64,000 nt of DNA, from assembly GCF_001442615.1 (NCBI RefSeq), contig NZ_LMXN01000006.1, positions 282,893 through 346,892 of the forward strand. The letters are read 5' to 3'. The notes beneath the pieces are model-generated. The model had not been told where the DNA came from, did no database searches, and was given only the letters and a program-made list of their open reading frames with translations. The first letter of the stretch is position 1; every line of letters starts with the position of its first letter. A program made the translations under genes and the position numbers. This document shows, piece after piece, positions 29,401 through 38,352 of the stretch. Origin of the DNA: Algoriphagus resistens (GTDB taxonomy: Bacteria; Bacteroidota; Bacteroidia; Cytophagales; Cyclobacteriaceae).

Positions 29401-31832
29401 GGAATGCCAGAAACCCAGGTGACACTTTCGTCCCCCGCATTGGTTGCATAAAACACCAATTCTCCATCTTCTATGGCCAGGTTGGAGATGGTAAAGCTTT
29501 TCTTTCCACTTTGTCCGGCGATGTAGGTGATATTTGAATAATCGATATTGTCCACAGTGTTGAGCACTTTCTCCTGATGCGCTGCAAATTCATTCAGCAC
29601 TTCCTGCGAAGGAATTGGCCAGGAAACATCTCCGGCGGCAGCCCGCATTTTCTCCCATAATTTTCTATCGGAGAAATCATGCTTACTGTTGTTGCTCATC
29701 GGCAACAGGTTAAGAATTCCAGGAAAATTGCAGAATACTTCCAAAAGCTGCTTGGTAGAATGCCTGATATCTATTTTCCCCAACAACTTGATCAGACTGT
29801 CCTTACCAAACAGCACATAGGGAATGCGATAAGAACCTCCTAATGGGGACCCCAAAAACACCGCCCTGAACCCTGCCGAAGTGTTGAGTTTTTGCCAGGT
29901 ACCTGGGTGATAAACAATAAAATCACGTACCAAAACTCCTCCCATACTGTGGGCCACTATTTTAATAGGCTGGTTGTATCCAAGTAGTTTTTCTACCGTA
30001 TTCCTAAACTCCTCGGCCGTTTCCTTAAGAGGAATTCTCCAGTCAAACTGAAAAGTAACGATGTCGTAACTCCTGGACAATTGATCTCCCAGCTTTCCAT
30101 ACGAAGTTTTTATCAAAGAATGGGCAGTAAGTGTCCCGGGGGATCCTCCTTGGTAAGCGAGCCCAGTCAACTCCCCTTTCAGGAAACGCCAATAATTAAT
30201 CCAAAGCAGTTCGTCGTTAGCCCCTGCTTTACCCGGATCACCTATATTAGACCCCATGATTCCCGGAATCAACAGGAGAATCGGGCGACTTTTGCTTATT
30301 GTATCACGTTTATAGCAACCAGACTCTATTCCTAGAATTCCCCTTTCCGAATCAACTAATTTCAGATCAAAATTCTCAGGGATCCTCCCTACTTCAGCCG
30401 ACAGCCCCGCAAGCACTGCTTTCAAGGTATCTGCATTGGAGAAATATTTGAAGTGATTGATTGTACCGCTTTTCTCTATATATACCGCAACGTTACCCGG
30501 AGCACGTCTTGCTCCCCATTTCATACTTTCCGTATCCACAACCAGGTCATTTCTCTTCATAAAGAACAGCTTGCCCAATATCACCACGAGCGTCTTGAAA
30601 CTTAGGCTCAGCTCACTGCTTCCCCCCACCACAAAAAGTGGAAAATTGACTTCAATAGCAGACGCCTGATAATTCATCGCTTTGATGAATGGCGATTTCG
30701 GGTTCATCGCTTCCAGGCCGGGCAGGACATCCACATCATCTTTGCAGGCCACCGCTTCCATTATAAATTCCTTGAAGATTACAAAAATAGGATTCCCCAC
30801 ATGACCCACCGCCAGGCCTACCAGATTGAACGTGACATTCAGAAAAATATTCAGGCGATTGGATGCCAGCGTAGTTCCATTGGCCGGGCTGGCTACACGA
30901 ACCATAGACCTTATTTTGATCTCTTTTGCCTCAAGGGCATCTGCAATCTCTTTGATGGCGTTCAGGTCATCCTCCCTCTCATGCTTCTGCAAGAGTGCCT
31001 GCTCCTGCTCATCAAATCCCCTTTTGTCAGTAGAAAATCTAGCCAATAAATCTGCCAACAGTCCACCGCGTGATTGGCTTAGCAGATCCAGTTCTATCCC
31101 GGAAGGGAGCGCTTTGATCAAGTGGAGAATATTCCGTAAAGGGCTTGCGGTAAGAGATCTATGTTGATAGGCCAACAAATGCCCCTTCGTATATTTATCC
31201 ATTAAAACCTTCCACTCGTTGGACTCCTTCAGATCACCAAAGGAGCTTACTGTAGAAGACGCTGTTCCGTGCAATAACAGTAAGTACCGGCTTTTAACGT
31301 CCAAATTCGCTTCACCGCTGTTCTCCTTAAAACTCAGGGTACTGAGTTCTATATCAGGGGAACAAGCTGCCAATACCCCAAACTCAACCGCTTTGAAATC
31401 TTCTCCGGTGAAAGCCAGTTGTTTGTCCTCTAGTTTTCTGGCCATTTCCCTCATCTTGGGCTTAATGATTTTCTTTTTCACGAAGATTTTAACCAGCTTG
31501 ATCCCTATCTTCTTGAATATTCCTCTATCCCGTTCATCAGATTCCAGCTCATCTGGCAGGTAGAGCTCATCACCATCCGCAGAGCGTTTGGTTTCCTTCG
31601 GAAAAAGTGCGGTGACTGTCTCACTATCTCCCAGCCATACTGTGTTGTCTTCAAATTGAAACTCAATGATTTTGTCATCATCAAGTTCAAGCGTTTGCTC
31701 CGGAACATCTCCCCTGGTAGGGCTTTCCACCGTGTAGGCCTGATCCAGTTGATAGAGTTCAAATCCCGAGTCATCCCCGATGTGAAATGAAGAATGATCC
31801 TGTCCTTTAAGCTTGATTTTCAAAATAGCCAT
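26463..31832 (-). CDS. Two alpha/beta-hydrolase modules fused to a CHAT cysteine protease
   Basis: A 1789-residue protein without a signal peptide. Order: N-terminal region (1-180) including a basic, possibly membrane-associating stretch at 107-127; first hydrolase-like module (182-410, LLLLHGT, nucleophile elbow LSQSRGG with Ser254); second LCAT/PGAP1-like lipase module (517-770, IPGIMGSN, elbow VAHSMGG with Ser629); a module near 905-1060 (HGLGLYPGPIGSNQIVL, GGLIIGLGVPGELSG) resembling the macro-like domain found next to CHAT domains; a CHAT caspase-like domain (1205-1470) with His1325 in IHLAGHGVF and Cys1365/1366 in FVNCCYLG; and a helical, TPR-like C-terminus (1480-1789). CHAT and lipase parts suggest a regulated protease and lipase effector, perhaps in defence or programmed death. 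It appears to be a single gene. The function is inference. Confidence 0.85.
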   Translation of the reverse strand: MAILKIKLKGQDHSSFHIGDDSGFELYQLDQAYTVESPTRGDVPEQTLELDDDKIIEFQFEDNTVWLGDSETVTALFPKETKRSADGDELYLPDELESDERDRGIFKKIGIKLVKIFVKKKIIKPKMREMARKLEDKQLAFTGEDFKAVEFGVLAACSPDIELSTLSFKENSGEANLDVKSRYLLLLHGTASSTVSSFGDLKESNEWKVLMDKYTKGHLLAYQHRSLTASPLRNILHLIKALPSGIELDLLSQSRGGLLADLLARFSTDKRGFDEQEQALLQKHEREDDLNAIKEIADALEAKEIKIRSMVRVASPANGTTLASNRLNIFLNVTFNLVGLAVGHVGNPIFVIFKEFIMEAVACKDDVDVLPGLEAMNPKSPFIKAMNYQASAIEVNFPLFVVGGSSELSLSFKTLVVILGKLFFMKRNDLVVDTESMKWGARRAPGNVAVYIEKSGTINHFKYFSNADTLKAVLAGLSAEVGRIPENFDLKLVDSERGILGIESGCYKRDTISKSRPILLLIPGIMGSNIGDPGKAGANDELLWINYWRFLKGELTGLAYQGGSPGTLTAHSLIKTSYGKLGDQLSRSYDIVTFQFDWRIPLKETAEEFRNTVEKLLGYNQPIKIVAHSMGGVLVRDFIVYHPGTWQKLNTSAGFRAVFLGSPLGGSYRIPYVLFGKDSLIKLLGKIDIRHSTKQLLEVFCNFPGILNLLPMSNNSKHDFSDRKLWEKMRAAAGDVSWPIPSQEVLNEFAAHQEKVLNTVDNIDYSNITYIAGQSGKKSFTISNLAIEDGELVFYATNAGDESVTWVSGIPKDIHDKNQVYYANVTHGSLSKDTKLFAAIEDLLNYGTTKRLQNSLPKTRGEEKDFVPSETEIFDISEEKVLHTILGIEEEEEKWHEEKPILVTVSHGDLKYAKYPVLAGHFEFDAILTTELAIDRQLDGELARLHGLGLYPGPIGSNQIVLNENFTKSSFKGGLIIGLGVPGELSGFALMNSVEKGVARYLTIKKGNTKVQLDGTGVPTSGISVIAIANAYGGLSTESSIRAIILGVQKANKNIQSAYKGKIKGIEEIEIIEIFNDKALSILKTIKRLEVDDSKEFNVAFKEKGLNYKLGRRWRIPYENTQDWWTRISVSHELKIKDIEEVEEAIRMSIASNGASEKVEFMPANDKTLALLLKRMTLENQYSPEIAKTMFELLIPYEFKEEVKRLNNVSWILDLASAEYPWEMIQEDLDAVPLCVHTGMIRQLTTMQSRKKIARVTEKSALVVGDPILDKFFPQLPGAKREAEAVVDILKKNNYQIQRLISSTASDIILKLFSRNHKIIHLAGHGVFKYGPNRATGMVIGNDTFLTPAQIAGMSSSAELVFVNCCYLGLVDRGSEERSQYRNKFAANIGTQLINNGARAVVVAGWAVDDAAALEFSKQFYENMFEGLGFGEAVKRARKVIYKEYGRRTNTWGAFQCYGDPFYKLSEEGAWSRNDDELLVCEEVEIELQNTLESMGSNEYNHDGVLDRLDSVFEKMKSRAMLTDNIYELSANIYAGLQEYEKSCTCYEQLLKSKKSAFTIKSFERYCNTLAKLSLQQYGLKKIGLKEAVKKIDKVIVDLEGLAKHFGESAERWSLIGSANKRKMHILRDAPVEDLMKALSEAIHAYKQASQFSDYNDAYPLTNWLTLTRLHLLLQDKSGLKNIDLEARKAIQRIYNELEGSESTSDDFWKMAHFANIMLAQFLIGISEAKKEDIINEYLKLWKLAGNKGQKIAELEHFEIISSVLEKINSEAKMKADFNEIKKKLEEAL

Positions 31833-32164
31833 AGCTAAAAATTATTAGGTTAATAGTAAAATATCCTTTCAATACTAGGAGGCAATACGTGTGAGGTATT
31901 TAGCCCAATCGGTAAGCTAGAGATGAGAAAAAATCATCTTTGGTTTTCAAAAACTGATTGAACTACCTGACTAAAAATAAAGTCATTTCAATCTGAAAAC
32001 TTTATACAATGTAAAATTTATTGGCTAAAAAATAAATCATAAACACCAAATAATCCGATGCTTACTACAAAAAACACGGAACAATAATTAGTTGATGAAA
32101 CATCATGACCAACTGATTTCCTGCTTTAGTATAACCACCGCTCCCTACTAAGTGACCATCAAAA
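31833..32164. other. Intergenic region upstream of the CHAT gene
   Basis: An AT-rich stretch without coding character on either strand. It should contain the CHAT gene promoter. No clear TAnnTTTG box was found on the minus strand. Confidence 0.35.
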
Positions 32165-32200
32165 AAGCTCCCTTTGGCATATGAATTCCAAAGGGAGCTT
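32161..32200 (-). terminator. Terminator of the tricorn-like protease gene
   Basis: AAGCTCCCTTTGG (32165-32177) pairs perfectly with CCAAAGGGAGCTT (32188-32200). On the minus strand a T-run follows (complement of the As at 32161-32166). It lies about 65 nt after the stop codon of the S41 gene. Confidence 0.85.
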
Positions 32201-32263
32201 AGTTTAGTTTGTTGCAGTATTTACCAGTTAGAAAAAGGAGGTCTATCTAACGATCATCCTTCT

Positions 32264-35200
32264 TTAGTTCCTTTTCTCGTATGCCGGTCTTTCCGGTACT
32301 TTAAAGCGATCAGTGCTATTCAATAAACGCAGTACTTCTTTGATCGCTGCTTCAAGTTGGGCATCTGTGCCTTTTGCCAGACTTTCAAAGTCTTCCACCA
32401 CTTCGATATCCGGGTCTACTCCATGCCCTTCTTTAAACCAAGTCCCATCAGGATCATACATTCTGAAGGTCGGGACAGTCACAGAACCTCCGTCTATCAA
32501 CCCGGGCGCACCTGAAATACCTATCAGACCGCCCCAGGTGCGTGTGCCGATTAAAGGGCCAATCTCGCGCTTTCGGAAGTAATCAGGAAAGGCATCACCC
32601 CCTGAACCTGAAAAACCATTAATCAGCATCACTTTTGGACCGAAATTTCCGGATGGAGGCCAAGCCCAGTCTTGTCCGTCACGCACTGCCCAAAAAGCCA
32701 GAGGCTTTCGGTCCAGCAGTTCAACGAACCGGTCCGGAATCTGGCCACCGTTGTTAAAGCGCTCATCGATGATCAGCCCTTCTTTTTCTATCTGCCCATA
32801 GAATTGGCGAAAAAGCTCATTCTGGCCGTCTACTCCTGTACTGGGCACAAATATATATCCTATTTTTCCATCGGTAGCTTCTTCTACCCGAGTGCGGAAA
32901 TCGTTGATCCAAGCAAGGTTCCGTAGTCTTGCTTCGGAGCCAAGAGGTTCTACTAATACTGTTTTCGCGCCTGTCATTGAGGCCGAGCTGTTCACAGTAA
33001 GCTGTACCGTCTTGCCTGCAAGTCCCTGCAATGCAGCGAAGATAGATTTACCCGTGTCAATAGGCTGACCATTGATTGCAAGAATATAATCTCCCTCTTT
33101 CACGTCCACGCCAGGTTTGAGAAGAGGAGAGCGAACCTCTACATCCCAGGGAGCGCCCTGAATTATCTTTTCAATTTTATAAGCACCGTTCTCTAATTTG
33201 AAGTTGGCACCCAGATACCCGACGGACATAGTTGGTCCGGAGTCCAGATCTCCTCCACCATTGTACGTATGGGAAGCGTTCAGCTCAGCGATCAGATCTC
33301 CCAAAATGATATTCACGTCTCTCCTTGAACCTGCCTGGGCAACTAAAGCGCCATAACGCCTTCGCATCTCCTCCCAGTCCACCCCATGCATAGTGGGGTC
33401 ATAGAAATAATCACGCTCAAATCTCCATACATCATTGAAAATCTGCTTCCACTCTTCAGCAGGAATTACTGTCATCTGCATATCCCCCAGCGGGACAGTC
33501 TCCTCGATCTTCTGATCTGGAGAAGGGTCAATTACGGCTAGTTTTCCATTGGAGTATACCATCACTTTCTTGCGGTCCGCAGAAAGCGAAAAACCACCTA
33601 CTCCTTCAATCACTGTCTTGGATTCTTTCTCCTCCAGATCAAACAATTCCAGACTACTCTTCGAATCTTCACCCGAACCGGTATTTGGATGGCGAACATA
33701 AAGAAGTTTGCCTTCCAGGGAAGCCAGTCCACCTATGTTTCCATTGGATATCTCCAGCATTTCAATTCTGTTTTCGAAGGAAGAAGTTTCAAAGGCCACT
33801 TCCTTTGGTTCCTCTTTATCCTCATTCTTATCAGCCTTCTTATCAGCCTTCTTCTCCTCATCTTCTTCCTCCTTAGATTTCTCTTCTACTTTGATCTCAT
33901 CGTTTTTCAGTGAAATCAGTGAAGGGACCGACGGATTCAAAGTACCTACAGCTACCCCGGTGGTATTGGCGTAGATGAATGTATTGTCGATATCAGAATA
34001 TTGAGGATCAAAATTCCGGTTGGTCGTGAAGAAAAGATACTTTCCATCTTCGCTGAACGTAGGAGTTTGGTCAGCATAGAATCCAGAGGTGAGCTGAGAA
34101 ACCTTGTTCGATTGGGTGTCAAAAATATAAAGCGCTGAAGTAGCACGGTTGCTTTTCGAAAGACTATAAGAAATGTATCTACTATCCGGTGACCAACTCA
34201 CTGCAAACCCCTGTAGGTTGCCTTCAAACATAAATTTTCCATTATCTATGATTTTTACCTCACCCGAGCCCGCATCTATAAGCATTATTTCCATAGCCTG
34301 ATTGACACTCACAATCTTTTTGCTATCCGGAGACCAATGGATATTATATCCATAACCGTTTTTGAATTTGGTGAGTGTTCTTGGTTGGGCCCCTTCCTCC
34401 AGGCTTTTACTGGTGAGTTGGTATTCCCCCGTGGCATCTGACCAATAAGCTATCTTTTTCCCATCTGGGGCTATTTCCGGATAGCGCTCCGCTACCCCTG
34501 AGGTGTTGGTGAGGTTGGTCACGAATCCGTTTTTCGCCGGTAAATTGAAAATCTCACCCCGGGCATTGGCAATGACGCGATTTCCGTCAGGAGAAATACT
34601 TGCCGACATCAGGTCAGACTCAACGCTGACAATCTTAGGGATCATAGCCTTCTGGTCGGAAATAATCTCTATTTCCACGCGTTTGGACTCTAAAGAAACA
34701 ATATCATACAGATAGAGGCTTCCTCCTGCTTCAAAGACTATTTCTTTGTCACTATTGGAGGGAAAAGTGATATCAAAATCCTTGAATTCAGTTAACTGGA
34801 TGTTCTGCTTAGTTTTTAGATCATATTTCCAAAGATTATTGCGCTTCTCTGGTCCATTGTCCGACATATAAAAAACCGCATCTCCTATCCACATTGGAAG
34901 TTCATCATTTGCAGTATTGTTGGTGATATTTTCCGTTTTATATCCTGTTAGGTCAAAAAGCAGGATATCAGGCGCTGTCCCCCCTCTATAGCGCTTCCAA
35001 TTTCGATTTACCCGGCTACGGTCAGTATAAGCAAATCTCTTCCCGTCTGGAGAATAAGAGGCGAATTCCCCATAGGGTACCGGTAATTTAGCAGGAAGTC
35101 CTCCACTTACTGAAATTGTATAAAACTGCGAAAATCTTTCTTTCCCACTTTCTCGGCCAGAAGTAAAAAGCACCGATTTACCATCTGGGGTCCAGCCTTG

Positions 35201-35530
35201 CACATAATCAGGCATTCCATGATAAGTCAGGCGGGTGGGAACACCTCCCGCAGTAGGCATTACATAGACATCGTAATTCCCATTGTAGTTGGCCGAAAAA
35301 GCAATCTGCTTACCATCTGGAGAAAATCTCGGATACATCTCTGCCCCGGCAGGCGAAGTAAGCCGCTGGGCCACTCCGCCCTGCTTTGGAACTACCCAGA
35401 TATCATCTCCATACGTAAAAGTAATCTGTGTCTCCGACACATCCGGTAATTGCATCAGCCGGGCATCAGTCTGCGCCTGGCTCAATAAAGGGGCTGTCAA
35501 AATCGACAAACCTAAGATGAATTTTCTCAT
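32264..35530 (-). CDS. Exported tricorn-protease-like S41 peptidase
   Basis: A 1088-residue serine peptidase homologous to tricorn. Residues 1-19 are a signal peptide (RKFILGLSILTAPLLSQAQ), so it acts in the periplasm. Many PD40/WD40-like blades follow ('RFSPDGKQIAFSANYNGNYD', 'WSPDSRYISYS'), forming the six- and seven-bladed propellers. A charged Lys/Glu/Asp stretch near residues 545-575 links them to the tricorn core, PDZ domain ('VKEGDYILAINGQPIDTGKS') and S41 catalytic domain with Ser in NGFSGSGGDAFPDYF and 'GLIGISGAPGLIDGG'. Its role is probably peptide degradation. Single gene with its own terminator. Confidence 0.93.
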   Translation of the reverse strand: MRKFILGLSILTAPLLSQAQTDARLMQLPDVSETQITFTYGDDIWVVPKQGGVAQRLTSPAGAEMYPRFSPDGKQIAFSANYNGNYDVYVMPTAGGVPTRLTYHGMPDYVQGWTPDGKSVLFTSGRESGKERFSQFYTISVSGGLPAKLPVPYGEFASYSPDGKRFAYTDRSRVNRNWKRYRGGTAPDILLFDLTGYKTENITNNTANDELPMWIGDAVFYMSDNGPEKRNNLWKYDLKTKQNIQLTEFKDFDITFPSNSDKEIVFEAGGSLYLYDIVSLESKRVEIEIISDQKAMIPKIVSVESDLMSASISPDGNRVIANARGEIFNLPAKNGFVTNLTNTSGVAERYPEIAPDGKKIAYWSDATGEYQLTSKSLEEGAQPRTLTKFKNGYGYNIHWSPDSKKIVSVNQAMEIMLIDAGSGEVKIIDNGKFMFEGNLQGFAVSWSPDSRYISYSLSKSNRATSALYIFDTQSNKVSQLTSGFYADQTPTFSEDGKYLFFTTNRNFDPQYSDIDNTFIYANTTGVAVGTLNPSVPSLISLKNDEIKVEEKSKEEEDEEKKADKKADKNEDKEEPKEVAFETSSFENRIEMLEISNGNIGGLASLEGKLLYVRHPNTGSGEDSKSSLELFDLEEKESKTVIEGVGGFSLSADRKKVMVYSNGKLAVIDPSPDQKIEETVPLGDMQMTVIPAEEWKQIFNDVWRFERDYFYDPTMHGVDWEEMRRRYGALVAQAGSRRDVNIILGDLIAELNASHTYNGGGDLDSGPTMSVGYLGANFKLENGAYKIEKIIQGAPWDVEVRSPLLKPGVDVKEGDYILAINGQPIDTGKSIFAALQGLAGKTVQLTVNSSASMTGAKTVLVEPLGSEARLRNLAWINDFRTRVEEATDGKIGYIFVPSTGVDGQNELFRQFYGQIEKEGLIIDERFNNGGQIPDRFVELLDRKPLAFWAVRDGQDWAWPPSGNFGPKVMLINGFSGSGGDAFPDYFRKREIGPLIGTRTWGGLIGISGAPGLIDGGSVTVPTFRMYDPDGTWFKEGHGVDPDIEVVEDFESLAKGTDAQLEAAIKEVLRLLNSTDRFKVPERPAYEKRN

Positions 35531-35701
35531 AGTAAATTAATAATTGGATTCAATACGGTTAAGTTAGAAACTAAGAATAAAACTGTTGAAATCCCAGATC
35601 AAAGACCTAAAGACATAAGTTCAATAGTGAATAGACAAGTCATGTGGGCTGGTAAATTTCTTTTACCCTGAAAAAATAGTACCATCACACGCGGATCCAA
35701 T

Positions 35702-35851
35702 TTAAGTGATTGATTCTAAGTATGCTAAAAATTCATCTTCAAATCCAACTGTAATGAAACCGTACAATTTCCGTTCGGTTTCACTAAAATCAAATTCAAG
35801 GTCATAAAATATTTTGGACGGTTTTTCGTCATTTGAACATAGCAATTTCAA
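35702..35851 (-). CDS. Possible small protein or gene remnant between divergent genes
   Basis: A 49-codon minus-strand frame (TTG start at 35851, stop 35702-35704). It has the composition of real protein: NDEKPSKIFYDLEFDFSE followed by RKLYGFITVGFEDEFLAYLE. No family was recognised, and there is no ATG start. It lies in the spacer between the S41 and CAP genes, where it would have to share space with their promoters. It may be the tail of a lost gene. Confidence 0.35.
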   Translation of the reverse strand: MKLLCSNDEKPSKIFYDLEFDFSETERKLYGFITVGFEDEFLAYLESIT

Positions 35852-35874
35852 CCTAAAATAAAGCTATCAGCAAA

Positions 35875-36561
35875 TTGACTTTACGAATCCTCCCTGTTCT
35901 CCTGTTTTTATTCCCCAATACGTTGTTTGGGCAGACATGGATCATCTCAGATTACCAGCGATTTACTCCTCAGGAGTTCTTCCAATTAGCCGCAGTCAAC
36001 CAAACGATCAATTACAAAAAAATGGACCGGGGGCTGCTGCAGGCTGCAATGTTCTTTGTAACCAATGAAGAGCGTATCAAACATGGGCTCCCTCCTTTCG
36101 AGCATTCTGGCCTGATCGAAAAAATTGCCTCCGAGCATGCCCAGGACATGGTCGATTATCATTTTTATTCGCATGTAAGCAGAGTGAAAAGCAAACAGAC
36201 CATTGGAGATCGCTTTGCCAAAGAAGGACTTAACCTGATGTCAATCGGAGAAAACATCAGTTCAAGTATCGGTCTGCAATATCAAGAAGGCAGGCAGATC
36301 AACATTCCCAGAACTGGCGGCATGTACACCTATGCCAGCTCCAGTCGGGAAGTAATCTTACCGCATACCTATCTCAGCTATGCACAGGAGGTGGTGAAAT
36401 TGTGGATGAACTCACCTTCCCATCGCAAGAGTATTCTGAATCCCCATTTTGTAAAGTTGGGATGTGGAGCAAGTGTCTTCGGCAACAGAGAATTTCATAA
36501 TATACCTTACCTCATAGGTGTGCAGAATTTCGGCGGAAAAGATGCCTTGCAGCATCAGTAA
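35875..36561 (+). CDS. Exported CAP (SCP/PR1) domain protein
   Basis: A 228-residue secreted protein. The start is TTG 35875, since no ATG precedes the signal peptide (LRILPVLLFLFPNTLFGQ). The CAP domain from about residue 58 shows 'MFFVTNEERIKHGLPPFEHS', 'ASEHAQDMVDYHFYSHVSR', 'IGENISSS' and 'VVKLWMNSPSHRKSILNPHF', which contain the His/Glu cavity residues of the family. It contains a Gly/Ser-rich insertion in the middle. Bacterial CAP proteins are of uncertain function, often lipid-binding or envelope-linked. Confidence 0.85.
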   Translation: MTLRILPVLLFLFPNTLFGQTWIISDYQRFTPQEFFQLAAVNQTINYKKMDRGLLQAAMFFVTNEERIKHGLPPFEHSGLIEKIASEHAQDMVDYHFYSHVSRVKSKQTIGDRFAKEGLNLMSIGENISSSIGLQYQEGRQINIPRTGGMYTYASSSREVILPHTYLSYAQEVVKLWMNSPSHRKSILNPHFVKLGCGASVFGNREFHNIPYLIGVQNFGGKDALQHQ

Positions 36562-36628
36562 ATCCGTACTGTCTGTTCCAAAAATAGAAATTCATTGAAT
36601 GCGAATAGTTTCTTTTGGCTTACCTAAG

Positions 36629-36829
36629 CTATTTTTTGCAAATCCAATCCCTATAAATGTCTCTACGTAATCCTTCCACCTGAATTAGGTCTCTCGTTTC
36701 ACTTATTACGTTTTTTATGATTATCAGCCCCCAGGCCAAAACCATAAAAAAGTAAGAGGCATAGATCAGCCACATATACAGGTTTGGAATATACAAGGAG
36801 AGTTCCGGAGCCAGCTTCCAAAAAAACAC
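36629..36829 (-). CDS. Possible small membrane protein
   Basis: A 66-codon minus-strand frame with a GTG start. It has one strong hydrophobic helix (MWLIYASYFFMVLAWGLIII) followed by an amphipathic charged tail (SETRDLIQVEGLRRDIYRDW). The helix-then-charged-tail layout is typical of small inner-membrane proteins, but no family was recognised. A shorter start at the MWLIY methionine is possible. Confidence 0.35.
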   Translation of the reverse strand: MFFWKLAPELSLYIPNLYMWLIYASYFFMVLAWGLIIIKNVISETRDLIQVEGLRRDIYRDWICKK

Positions 36830-37013
36830 ACTTTAAACAGCAAGGGAGGAATAAACAAGCCTCCCCTTTACTATTCATCTTGTTTTGGCTCCTCCTAGGA
36901 AAGTAGACCGGGAGCCCGAGTCATTTGTCCTAGCCCGTAGCAAATAACCTCACTTTACTCAGGAGAAAAAACACTTTAAAAGGAGCGCAATGTTACTTTA
37001 TACTTAATGAAAA

Positions 37014-37662
37014 CTAGTTAAGTTCAAAACTCACGCCTCCCTGGGTATCATATTCCTGTTCCTTTCCGATAGAAAGCATCCAGCGGTCATAAGTGGCCTT
37101 AGATAGCCACTGAACCTGAAAATCATCAGTCAATCCAGGATCAGACGCAGCTGCTTGAGCCAATGTGTGTGCTTTTCTGTAAAGTGAACTATCCTTTTTT
37201 GGATTGTGATGTAAAACAAAAGCTGCATAAAACTTATCTCTGCTTTTTTCTATTTGACCCGATTTGCTATAACCCAATACCTGGTTCAGCCGAATACTGT
37301 CCCGCTCCCTCATTTGGGTGTGGAAAGCACCAATAAAAAACTTCAGGTTCATGCGGTCTGCTTGGTCCATCCTATGGGCATACTCCAAATCCTGTGAAAC
37401 ATTCCCGGTGGTTATTCGCGGTTCTTCCAAAGGAGCTAAAAGTCCGGTCACCAGTCCAATCAGGATTACTCAGTAAAGCGAAAGGAATATGAAACCATTT
37501 CCCTTGAATGCTATTTCTAATCCACCTGATTATTCCCGCAATAAACAGGTAGCATAAAATCAATCCCAACATTGCCAACAACACAAATGAGAAGAGCGGA
37601 TACTGATATGAAAGATATCCTACGACGAGTATTCCGGTCAAATAAGCTACAATTTTTACCAT
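37014..37662 (-). pseudogene. Membrane protein with DUF6624-like C-terminus, frameshifted
   Basis: Two overlapping minus-strand frames read as one gene. The first (from 37662) gives two membrane helices (KIVAYLTGILVVGYLSYQ; SFVLLAMLGLILCYLFIAGI) and then turns into non-membrane sequence. The second frame (ending 37014) begins with the missing third helix, VILIGLVTGLLAPLEEPRI. It continues to 'DKFYAAFVLHHNPKKDSSLY' and 'KATYDRWMLSIGKEQEYDTQ', which resembles the DUF6624 end. A one-base shift near 37465-37485 joins them. It could be a true mutation or a base-calling error. A restored protein would be about 215 residues. Confidence 0.65.
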
Positions 37663-38352
37663 AGGTCTATTCTTGTTTAAATTCTGGATGTTTGGGGGTC
37701 TTCATGGTTTTTCAATTAAATCCCCCTCTCTTCAATAATGTACGTTCCCGTACGGCAGGTGAACATTTCTGTACAGGTTTTCGGCCCTTGTAATTACCCA
37801 TCATAACTTGAATTCATCTCCCTAGGCTGCATTGCACGGCAAATTGAAGCGATTCACTTCTATGCCATCCCTACTCCTGGTAATAGCTAAAGTAAACTGG
37901 CCAAGAACAGTACCACTTGTAGGATTGGACTATCACTGCAGTATATATCATGATTCTTCCTGATTAATCAATTACTAAAAGCTATTCATATGAAAACTTC
38001 TAATCCCAAGGTCCCACTACTTATGATCTTTTACCCATTCCTGCATTTGGGTATGTCCAAAAATCAGCGTGCAGCATAAATGCAAGGGTTCAATCGATCG
38101 GAGCTGAGATAAATCAAGCTTATTTTTCTGGTAAGCTTGGTGCCAGTGATTGGAAAAGTTTCCAATCGAGCAAAGGAAAAATAGATTGGTACAAACCAAT
38201 AGCACCAAGCGGCCAAATTATCAATAGAAATAATAGAATGTAGCTATTAGCTTCGTTGCTGATGACAAGATTTTCTTTTTATGATTATTTCAAAATATCG
38301 TTGGAATCTCATTCCAATTTGAGGAAATTGAATCAACCAAATTTTTGAAATC
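37663..38352. other. 690-bp region without a clear gene
   Basis: No recognisable gene. A 63-codon minus-strand frame at 38017-38208 (NHWHQAYQKNKLDLSQLRS in its middle, hydrophobic start) has some protein-like character but no family match, and its start lacks support. The rest is AT-rich and holds the promoter of the following plus-strand gene. Confidence 0.35.

Noticed and set aside
38017..38208. 63-codon minus-strand frame
   Set aside because: Some protein-like character but no recognisable family. It is noted under the intergenic entry only.
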